Shown here piece by piece: positions 56,001 to 64,000 of a stretch of DNA of 64,000 bases. Position 1 is the stretch's first letter; every line of letters begins with the position of its first letter. Both the position numbers and the translations under genes were made by a program. The stretch is from Turbatrix aceti. Lineage: Eukaryota; Nematoda; Chromadorea; Rhabditida; Panagrolaimidae. The notes beneath the pieces were generated by a model that saw nothing but the letters and a program-made list of their open reading frames with translations, did not search any database and was not told the origin of the DNA. Location: contig OZ017767.1 in assembly GCA_963969345.1 (NCBI GenBank), positions 5,112,739-5,176,738 of the forward strand. The letters are read 5' to 3'.

Positions 56001-57540
56001 AGGCAAATTAAATTAACGCGAAAACAATCCATCTCGGCTCGCCTTACGACATGTTGTGCAAATTCCCTCGGTCGACAGCTGTCCGTCAGTTAGCCTCGGG
56101 GTCAGGCGGTGACCACCAGTCCACCCTCCCTCAAAACCCTCGATCAAATTAATGTGCCCCGCGGACTGGATCGAGTCAATCAGAGCAGAAAAAACGGAAA
56201 AAAAATGACTGCGAAGCCCAAATGACTCCTAGGGGGTCCACGCGATCACCGCCGATCCATCAAATGCGCGAAAACGCGTGTTAGGCTGTCGACAAGAGTC
56301 GAAATGAAATGCCTTGTAAAACACGGTCAATCGCATTTAACGCGGCGGTTCGTTCAAAAACGCGTAAACGCATCCATCGGGGGGAGGAGAAGGAGGAGAT
56401 GGGATGCGTGCACGTTGCCGCCGGCTGCTGCTGCTCCCATTGTCGGTCGCAAATGGGATGGGATTTGTGTATTTGTGTCCGAGTGGCAGTCGCATCCATC
56501 ACCCAACTGGTCCCGGCGTGTGTGGGGCCTAAAGAAAACAACGGCACCTGCCCTGGTGGAGGTTCAAAACGCTGCCGCAGTTGTTGGAGGTTCAATACGA
56601 ACCCCTGCTCAAATCAATTTGGGCTACAAATCACTTTTCACGACCTGTTGCGGGCATTTCATAGAAGATAGCTATCAGGACCCCTGGGGATTGCGTTGCG
56701 TTCTTTTCTTCAACCTGAACGCTATCACCGACCCGGCAGGCCTCTGGCAAACCCAGGGACAACGACAACGAAAACGAAAACGAAAACGAGGACTCCCGCT
56801 GACAAAAGGATAATTCGACGAGATCCGATTGCGCATGACAAGGTCGGTCGCATGACTCAGCTCAATTCTACTTGCGACAATCGTTCGTTTTTTCACTCAG
56901 AAAACTCGCACAAGCAGTCGACCGAATCCAGCAGAGCCGGCAGTTGCTTTTTTGATCGACGCCTCCCTCGTAATTGCAAAAAAATGTAAAAACAAATTTC
57001 GACGCTATCTTCCATCTCACAACGTTCACTTTCCCAGAAAACTTACACATCGCGTTCGCAAAAGGCGAGAAGAGATTGTCGGGGCTGCCAGATGCTCTCT
57101 GATTCAGCGCATGTGCACTCGATGGACACGGGCTCGGTGGCTGCTCTGCCAACAACGTCCACCTCCTCACGCGGGGGTTCCACGTGTTTTTCGTCGGTAC
57201 TGGAAGGACGGCCACTGTCCGGCGAAGACGACAGGTTGTCTGTAGAATCCGTAGAAGTTGAAGGAAGGTCGGGACTGAAAATGGAAAAATTAAAAACGTA
57301 AAAAAAAATTTTGATTTGCCCATTTTTCCAAAAAACGTGCCCTGGGGGTGAGGCACAATCGTGCTTGGCGGCGACGGTGTCCCCAGTGTCGATGCGGAGC
57401 AAAGCACGTGGCTTCGGTGGCGGCACCGGTTTCGGTTTTTGCTTCGCCCTGCGAGGAGCCGCAACCGGCTTTTTAGGCGGAGGCTCGGGTGCGGGCGCGG
57501 GCAGATGCCTCGGCTTCGGCACTGGCCGGGTCATCATCAT
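44020..57540 (-). CDS. rin-1/spri homolog: RIN family (Ras and Rab interactor / Sprint) Rab5 exchange factor
   Basis: This protein loads GTP onto Rab5-type GTPases at early endosomes. Exons: 57540-57341, 57274-57047, 55516-55389, 52808-52101, 51648-51178, 50875-50680, 49978-49799, 49734-49450, 47265-47112, 46074-45762, 45716-44357 and 44305-44020. They total 4,509 nt and 1,502 residues with all phases matching. Order: Pro/Lys-rich start (VPKPRHLPAPAPEPPPKKP), SH2 domain about 296-395 (WYLPQVG, GSFVVRAS, HFLIERHG), Ser/Pro-rich linker, then VPS9 domain about 1140-1330 (HLYHLLVKAYLKQGALQLL, LIRWLVYILART, AAYYLTTLFSAVHI). A short C-terminal piece starting YVLSNGFESCLLP may be a reduced RA domain. 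Exon 47265-47112 rests on phase and a weak donor (GTTGCA). The start is the triple Met at 57540-57532. Confidence 0.9.
45717..45761 (-). other. Probable 45-nt intron in the RIN gene
   Basis: GTAAGT at the left end and TTTCAG at the right end bound 45 nt that are in frame and without a stop. Splicing removes 15 codons. The perfect consensus at both ends suggests a true minimal intron, but retention would also give a working frame. Confidence 0.6.
46270..46333. repeat. Short inverted repeat (foldback) in a RIN intron
   Basis: Two arms of about 21 nt, containing ATAGAAAAATTA on one side and its complement TAATTTTTCTAT on the other, face each other across about 20 nt. Both arms continue into CG-rich ends. 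It could be a remnant of a small foldback element or form an RNA hairpin in the intron. Confidence 0.6.
47266..49449. other. RIN intron of 2.2 kb
   Basis: This lies between the exons starting at 47265 and ending at 49450. No further exon with matching phase was recognised. Open frames on both strands here lack family resemblance. Confidence 0.5.
52809..57046. other. RIN introns around the small third exon
   Basis: Two introns of 2.6 kb and 1.5 kb flank the 128-nt exon 55516-55389, which encodes a Ser/Ala-rich segment with SDSLSPNNAVASD. I see no other exon, RNA gene or element in them. A GAAAAC repeat lies near 56767-56790. Confidence 0.5.
57275..57340 (-). other. Probable GC-AG intron in the RIN gene
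   Basis: These 66 nt are open in frame, but they are AT-rich and end in CATTTTCAG, unlike the Pro-rich coding sequence around them. The only donor giving matching phase is GG|GCACGT, a GC-AG type. The alternative is that the segment is coding. Confidence 0.5.
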
Positions 57541-60522
57541 GTCGGTCGCCTCGAGGGCGTTCGAGGACAAGAGACACTGCAACAGAACACAGAAGTCTCC
57601 GAACTGCACCCGGAACCGGAGAAGAATCGCGGAGGACTGGGTATGTAGATCGAACTGCTCGAGGGCAAGCAAAGAGGGCCTCTCAGCGGGGTAGATGATG
57701 ACAAAAAACCCAAACCAGAGCGGATGAACTCGAACTCAAACTCGAAATGGAAATCGGGTCCAGGGGGCTCTCGAGAGTCGCGTAAAGACACGAGTGGCCA
57801 AACAATGCTGCTCCGAACCCGAAGCAAACAAGCAGGGAGCCGGCTAACAAAGGGGGATGCGGTGTCAGCGGCCCTAAAAAAGACTTGACCCTCCTCGACA
57901 CGCTGTTTTTCGAGTACTCCTGCCTGGGTGGGTGAGGAGCGTGTAGAGATCGGCTCGTGACGGTCAGCCAGAGCCACCGGGTTTCGGTTTAAAAACTGGA
58001 CAATGGATGATGAGCAAGAGCAGTCAGTCTGAAGCACAAGCACGGCCTGATCGTGCCCAAATTCGTCATCGCGGGAGACAACTGCTGCGCACTCTTGCCG
58101 GAGGCTTAAAAATAAACAAATCGCGGCAGGAGGGGAAAATCGAAAATTTCAGCAATAACGAGCAGCATAAGTATCTAAATACAATGCAACAGGTCACATG
58201 AAAGCAGAAGAAAAAGAAGATTTCAGATTTCGATCATCCAGCGGAAGTAATAGGGCCAGTCTGACGACGTTTCTGCTCCAGTTAGATCCATGCTATCCAG
58301 GGCGCCCGCATGGACCCCAGAAAATAATAAGACGCTGCAGATCGCAAAAATGAGGAGGCAAGTGATGACGAAAGTACTGCTGCTGCTGTTGTTGCGGTGG
58401 AAGATGAGACAGCCGGCCGACCGATCAAGCTCACACACCACCTGCGGGCGTGACACGTTGTTGACGTTTTGTGGTCAAATTAAAGGGGTATCGAATTGAA
58501 TTAGTTAGCGGTTAGCGCTTCTTCCCCGAGCCCCGTAAAGAAGAGCGAGCGATCGAGCCCTGGGCGAGAACAGGCCCCTTCCCCCACGCAGAGGGAGGCG
58601 TGCGGGTGAAAGCCGATCTCCCAAGTCCTGCGCGATCTGGCGGGAGTCCCCAGATTTTAAAACAAAAAAAACAATCAAATACGCTACGCGCAGGCAGTCG
58701 AGATCGGTTTGCACCCTACTCGCGAAGAATCAACAACTCGTGGCGCACCGAGCAGGGCGGCGCATGCGCGAAAAAGTCCTTGGATCGATCCGGCGCGGGC
58801 AATTGTGTCCGACAGGGCCAATTATCTGGCGCTCGTCAGAGCAAGCCATGCCAGGAGGAATAAAGGAAAGGAGGGAGCACGGTCTTATTCCGGCGCCTTC
58901 ACGTGGATGGATCCGCGCCGGTGCGCGACTCCGAGGTCGTCGTCGTCGTCGTACGCAAATGAGCACGAGCACGATATCGGTAGACTGCCGAATTATTACC
59001 TCGGAGAGACGGTCAACAAATGAAAAAGGATTTTTTGTGGTTGGATGGATGACCAATTAAGAGGCCATCGTCAGTTGTCAAAAACAAACACCTGCCTGTT
59101 GCTGCGCGACAGTTCGGTCAGCCTAAACCGTCCTCGCGCACGCAGGATGGGAGGCAGGCAGGGCACCACCGCGCTCGTTCACCCTTGACGTAACCCCTGT
59201 GGAAGCAAACTGACTAACAACCACCACCATCACCGTCACCGCCATGGTCGACCCCGCGCAACAGTTATTTTGGATCCTGGACGCCGACAAAAAACACGCG
59301 CACGCGGTTTCGGGCTGGCTGACTCACCGGTTGTTGCGCGACGGTGGTGTCGCTCTTAACGTCTCTGTCTCTTCTTCCATTAATTCTGCGTTGCTCCGGA
59401 CAGCTTGTCACACTAATTGACGGGTTCTGAAATGGCAGCACCGTGACTTATTAATTTTTTTTTATAAATATTTTTCAATCGGTGCTCAAAAAATCGTCGC
59501 GAAGATCATCACCGCTTTCGAGGGAGGCAGGTGAACGAACGAACGTGCACGGGCAAAGAAAAGCAAGCGTAAGTAAGCAATTACGCGTGCACAAAAGGCT
59601 GACTGATGGCCGGAGGGCCTTCCCGGCCGGTGGGCATAAATCAACGTCGGGGGAAAACGACTGACTCATCCAGCAGCGGCCGCCTTGGCATCCGAGTTGG
59701 ATGAGTAAACGAAAACACGCGGCTTGTTGCAAGTTTCCGCGGTGGTGGCTTGTTTTGTCTTGTTTTACGACAAAACACAAGCTTGCCCGGTGTTTTGTTG
59801 GCCCAACAGCACAAAGCCCCCCCCGGGTGTGCCGAGGCAAAGGCGATTGCCGCGATCGATAATATTATTGCCCGTATTTATTTGAGGAAGTGGAAAGCGA
59901 TCGCGATCGCGAGTGGGTGAAGCAACGACCGCGCCGGGCCATGTGGCAACAAGTCGCACCGTGCCGACACGGTTATAGACACATTCATTCACCTGCTCCT
60001 TTTGTCTGATGCAAGATCAAAGATTCTCCAGGTCGTAATAAATTGAACGCAGAGGTCGTCGATTGCAAAGCGAAGGCGAACAGTCAAACGAACATCAATC
60101 GACATCATAAAAAAACTAACTGCAGCGGTTGCTGGTTTCTTACTTGCTCTGATCGGGAAAGAAAGGAGATGGAACGCACCAACGAACCCCCCCCCCCGTT
60201 GAAGCGGGTGTTCTGAGTCAGGCAACAAGCTTAGTTCGTTCAAAGCCAGAGGCAAATCCAAAAAGGTGTTTTCAGTGATTTTGCAAGCAGATGGGCTCTC
60301 TGTGACCGTGATTTTCTTCCCGTGCTCTTCGCGCTTCTGACAGTAGTATGATCTGTAGGCGGTCGCAGATGCCCAAAACCGCGTGTTTACGAAAAAACGA
60401 CGTGGCCCCTCTAACAAGTAAGGAACCTTGAATGGAGCGACAGTCCCTGCACGTTCGGAACCAGTCCGGCCTCCCGTTGTCAATTTCAAGTGCCAGACAA
60501 CTTGTCCTCGACGGCCTACCTT
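57541..60522. other. 3 kb divergent promoter region between RIN and the TIL gene
   Basis: This stretch carries no recognised exon. It separates two genes transcribed away from each other, so it should contain both promoters. AT-rich tracts lie at 59449-59475. I see no tRNA, repeat array or mobile element. Confidence 0.5.
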
Positions 60523-60528
60523 TATAAG
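60523..60528 (+). promoter_or_regulatory. TATA-like box of the TIL gene
   Basis: TATAAG lies 51 nt before the ATG at 60579, which would put transcription start near 60553. A CTCTTCAG acceptor-like sequence at 60555-60562 lies between the two, so a very short trans-spliced leader site cannot be excluded. Confidence 0.4.
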
Positions 60529-60578
60529 CAGGCTCCATTCACGTCGCAGAACGCTCTTCAGTCTTCACGGAAGTGTTG

Positions 60579-61150
60579 ATGCTTTTTTTGCTGATGGGTC
60601 GTCGCCGATTGTACTTTGTTCTTTTTCTTTTCAACGTGAGTTTTCCATTATTATTTTTTCTGCTTCAAATGTTTTTTTCAGGCGGTTCTGCTCCTGGGGT
60701 GGCCTGCAAAGGCGGATAAGAGCCAGGATGACTGCCAGGACAACGAGATCTTCGTTACGTGCGGGACCTGTGAAGTCAGCTGCAAGCATCCTGTTTCCGT
60801 GAGTTTTTGAAAAGTGACTGATTCTTATTTCCACCCGACCGACGCATTTTGTATTCCAGATAGAATGCGTCAAATACTGTCAGCCGCCGAGATGCGAGTG
60901 TATTGCGAAGCGCGGCTTCGGTCGGGCGTCTGACGGCTCGTGTATCCGACTTGCCGAGTGCGCGAGTTACCAGGGATGGAATCCCGCTGCCTGGAATGAT
61001 CCTCACGTCCTCCGGACCCGCAACAGCGCTAAGCCAGCGTCTGCCAGCACCGGCGATGAACCCTCGGCGCCGACGCCGGAAGTCGGCCTGAAATCGCTGC
61101 CGCCGTCTGTCCCATTCGAGCAAAAGTACCGTAAACGAATCAAAATGTGA
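60579..61150 (+). CDS. Secreted TIL-domain (trypsin inhibitor-like) protein
   Basis: Exons 60579-60635, 60682-60798 and 60860-61150 join in phase 0 for 154 residues. A second in-frame ATG at 60594 gives 149 and a better signal peptide start (MGRRRLYFVLFLFNAVLLLG). The mature part has one TIL domain with all ten cysteines in order: DDC, VTC, GTC, VSC, IEC, KYC, PPRC-EC, GSC and AEC, with the usual CEC core and RASDGSC. Single-TIL proteins usually inhibit extracellular serine proteases, and some have other roles. The residue aligned with the reactive site lies in the PVSIECVKYC-PPR stretch and does not tell the target. A Ser/Pro-rich tail of about 55 residues ends in basic KYRKRIKM. The FLYWCH-like gene meets it tail to tail 203 nt away. 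Confidence 0.93.
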
Positions 61151-61353
61151 ACGATTGCTTCCGGTGCGCGTTTGCTTTGTTTGTTTTTTTTGACGTGCCT
61201 CCGAAGTAAGTACACGAACATCTGCAGCCCACATTGTGTCTGTCTTCTAGAAAAAAAAACCAGAAAAGGGTTTAGAAATTTATCTTTTACAAATATTTAA
61301 AGGAAGGCAGCATGCAAAAAAAACACAACGAAAAAGAAGGAAGGTCAATCGTC

Positions 61354-63787
61354 TCAATCATCATCCAGGAGATCGGTTCCGCAGTGCCGACTCATGTCGG
61401 CGACGAGTGTCCTGAGGCGGTCTTCGATGCCGGACTGCTGTCCGGGGGGTGCCATGGCGAGGAGCTTGATGTCTTCACGTCCGCAGCTGCAGACGAGTTC
61501 TTTCATGCCCGTGTTGATGGCGGTGAGGTCGTCGGCGAGCGGACCGACGGCGGGGATCGTGACAAACGTCATGACAATCGTCGATGACGAGTTGGCAGCT
61601 TCCGCGTCGAAGAAGGCTCGCATGTCGAGGAATTGGTTCTGCAGGTAGCGAATCTTGCGCTCGGTCGACTGCGTGGCGAGACAGCGAGCAACGTCGTAGC
61701 CGAGAGCGAAGAAGACGTGCCGCGTCTTGGAAAAGCAGTCTGCCGTGGCTTTCACTCGCCAGCAGAGGGTGTTGACATGGCTGAAAGAAATGGGTTCAAA
61801 TTAGCTCGAAAAAAAGAAAAAAAATAGTTACCTGGGCAAAATGGGAAAATCGGCATGAACGAGGGTCGCGGAAGGCTTCAGCGTCTTGCTGTCGAGTTCG
61901 CGAAGCAGCGTGTCCCCGATGATGATGACCCGCGCCTGGCTCGGCAGCTTCGGGAACTGAGCGAAGCACTCGTTCATGTGGTTGTGCATCTTCGTGAAGC
62001 TCAGGTCAAACTCGGGCAAGAGCTTCCTCGGAGGAGGCAGGAGATCGTTGGAGTGAGGGTAGGCGCCCGGCTCGCCGCTGCAGTCCACAGACATTCCCGA
62101 GCCGTTGAGAGACGGCTAAAAAAGGCACAAAACTTCAAAACCCCGCTCCAACCGTAAAAATAGACTCACAGATTCTGAACCAGCAGACAGTCGCTCCCGT
62201 TTGGGCTTTACATCCTGGACGTTGTTCACGGCATCGCTGAGTCTCCGCTTCATAAGTCCCGGAGAATTGGCCGCAGCGAAAAAGTCATCCGGAGGCGAGG
62301 CATCTTTCTTGAACATGCCATTTTGGATGCCATTGGGCACGGTACCGGGCTGAGGGAACGGTCCATTGGAAGAGATACCCGACTGGTTGGCCAGCTCGTA
62401 GATAGCCGCCATCGCAGACAGCGACGGTCCCGACATGCGGTAACGAACGCGGTTCTCGCCACGAAGAGGCGGGCACTGGAGGTTGGGATCGTCGCAGATG
62501 TGTGCCAGACCCCGGGGCATCTCGGGATTGCCGTAGAGGAGTCCCGTCTCGGTGACCAGGCTGAGACTGCCGATCTTGGGGGTCGGAAGCTTGCGGAAGT
62601 GCCGCTTGTGGTAGAGCGCGATGCACGCCGAGCACCGGTAGTAATCCCGCGGGCCAGATTGCGTCCGGGAGAAAACATACTTGCAGTCCTTGATTTCGAG
62701 TCGCTTCTCGCGGAAGATGCACCGCTCGAGGGGGAAGATCTGCTCGTCGGGAGTCGTCAGCGTCGAAGGCGCCATGGAAGGTCGATCGCTGCCGAGGCCG
62801 CTGAACGACGGGGAAGCGTCGGTGGAGAGCTTGTCACGGAACTTTTCCATCTCGCAGCAATGGTCGATGCCGGAGGGTCGATTTGGGTTGCCGCGAACTT
62901 CGTGCGTCTGGTCGATGTACTTCAGACTGCCGACAGATGGGACTTCCACGTTGGCGCCGTTTCTGCTCACTACTAAAAGTTGCAGTGAAGAAGTGTTCAA
63001 ACAAAACAGACAACAAGTCGACGAGTCAACAGTCAACAAAAATTATCATAGCTATTAAAATATTCGCGGTAAAACCGGTCATTACAACACAACACGTAAG
63101 ACCGTTGCATGCTGTAACAATGAACTCGCGCGGGAATAAAAAAGTTTGAATACTTACAGGAACGTCGCTTTTGGTAGATACCGTAGCAGACCACGCAGCG
63201 ATAGTAGATGTTACTTCTGACGTTCAGTCTTACGAATTCGTACTTGCAGCCTTTGATGATGAGTCTGTTGTTGTGGAACATGCATCTTTCGAGGGGGATC
63301 ACGTCTTCGCGGTAGGAGCGCGCTGACATCGGAGGCACCGGTTGCAAGGCCATATCCGTCTGAAAAGGGATAAACTCATTTAATCAACTGAAAAAAAAGA
63401 AAAAGCACCTACAGCTGACATAATCTGGTTGAGCATAGCGAGTGTGGTTCTGTCAAGTTCCTGGTTGTCGAGGATCGGAGGACTCTCGACGTCGGAGCTC
63501 TGGTCGAGATCGTTGCTGCCATTGTCGAGACTGCAGTAGCCATTGTTCTTGGAGCTAATGATGCCATCGTTGTTGTTGGAGGTGTCCTGGAAATTTTCAG
63601 AGCCCTCATCGGTCTCCGTGGACAGCTGGAGCGCGTCAGAGCCACACATCATGGGATCCGAGTCGATCCCGCGGTGTCCGTTGCTGAAGAGGTGCTCCAT
63701 GAGGCCATCGATGCCGTTGGACGACGAAGCCTCGCCGTCACCCGCAGCACGGAGAGCTTCGTCTATCGAGGCTTTGAGAAAATTCAT
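61354..63787 (-). CDS. Protein with two FLYWCH-like zinc-finger repeats and an SGNH-hydrolase-like C-terminus
   Basis: Coding exons are 63787-63413, 63359-63158, 62972-62170, 62115-61832 and 61780-61354, 696 residues with matching phases. After an acidic Ser/Asp/Asn-rich start come two related repeats, about 145-240 and 270-350. Both show PLERCMF or PLERCIF, then an L-x-I-K-x-C-K-Y stretch, then YYRCVVC or YYRCSAC. Each ends with a His-Cys-type pair (IDHCC, AHICD). The layout resembles FLYWCH DNA-binding fingers, with Tyr for Trp. A basic stretch KPKRERL follows, a possible nuclear signal. The C-terminal 190 residues begin a Rossmann-like run VIIIGDTLLRELD, like the GDS block of SGNH esterases but with Thr for Ser. 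FFALGYDVAR sits where the family has its G-x-N-D block. It is probably not an active esterase. A CTTTCAG acceptor lies 11 nt before the ATG. Confidence 0.82.
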
Positions 63788-63798
63788 GCGCTTCAGCT

Positions 63799-64000
63799 GA
63801 AAGCAAGCCGGTGGTGAATTCCGTGAATGGGATTTGGGCAGAACGCGCGCACCGAACAGAAATCGCGATAACAAAAAAGACTAAACACGGACAAGCTACT
63901 ACAGATTTAAAGCTGAACCAATAATCCACAATCAATCCCCGAGGATCACCCCGGCTACGCAGGCCAAGTATTCAAATTCGAAAGACTACACACGTGTACT
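63799..64000. other. Upstream of the FLYWCH-like gene
   Basis: The acceptor TTTCAG at 63799-63804 (minus strand) precedes the first coding exon by 11 nt of leader. Upstream sequence is either a 5' UTR intron or an outron. No exon is visible before the window ends. Confidence 0.5.

Noticed and set aside
1..64000. tRNA, 5S, SL RNA or rRNA genes and CRISPR arrays
   Set aside because: I looked for tRNA B-box-like strings (GGTTCGAA and relatives) and leader-like sequences on both strands and found none with a matching fold or context.

Overview
This window is nuclear DNA of a small-genome animal, most likely a nematode or another ecdysozoan close to nematodes. Genes are split by short introns (45 to 350 nt). 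Acceptors are almost always T-rich and end in TTTCAG, and donors read GTGAGT or GTAAGT. Several genes have such an acceptor only 1 to 30 nt before the start codon, as expected for spliced-leader trans-splicing. Two neighbouring genes are spaced like an operon. The gene set is animal: a MEIS homeobox factor, myosin V, an F-BAR/SH3 syndapin, TMEM161, EIPR1, a RIN-type Rab5 exchange factor, a secreted trypsin-inhibitor-like protein, an F-box protein and a FLYWCH-like zinc-finger protein. I see no bacterial or viral genes, and no tRNA, rRNA or SL RNA gene.

Layout, left to right. A MEIS/Homothorax/UNC-62 gene (+, 481-6539) has two alternative exons for the first part of its homeodomain. An F-box gene (-, 7076-8499) meets it tail to tail. 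An 8.3 kb non-coding stretch follows. Myosin V (-, 26604-16789) comes next; its 4.1 kb intron holds a possible small tail-anchored protein gene on the same strand, and its motor region shows two single-base frame shifts. After a 3.8 kb gap lie a four-pass membrane protein gene (+, about 30781-31561) and a convergent syndapin gene (-, 34633-32063). A non-coding stretch with a long inverted-repeat element leads to three genes on + (39371-43635): a secreted CC-domain protein, TMEM161 and EIPR1. The RIN gene (-, 57540-44020) spans 13.5 kb. A TIL-domain inhibitor (+, 60579-61150) and a convergent FLYWCH-like/SGNH-like protein gene (-, 63787-61354) close the window.

Common themes. Myosin V, syndapin, EIPR1 and RIN all belong to endosome and vesicle traffic in known animals. 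They do not form one unit here, and I would not read the clustering as functional.

The most unusual structural signal is a dispersed minisatellite with a unit of about 52 bp. Arrays lie at 31622-31850, 33214-33525 and 43726-43883, with remnants around 38352-38425 and 38913-38965. At the first three places the array is bracketed by two diverged direct copies of the local gene segment. It looks as if each array arrived together with a duplication of 90 to 230 bp of its target. One of these duplications makes a potential alternative last exon.

All exon structures come from reading splice sites, reading phase and family resemblance by eye. For every multi-exon gene the summed coding length is a multiple of three, except myosin V, where this holds only after allowing for the two extra bases. 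No database search was run.
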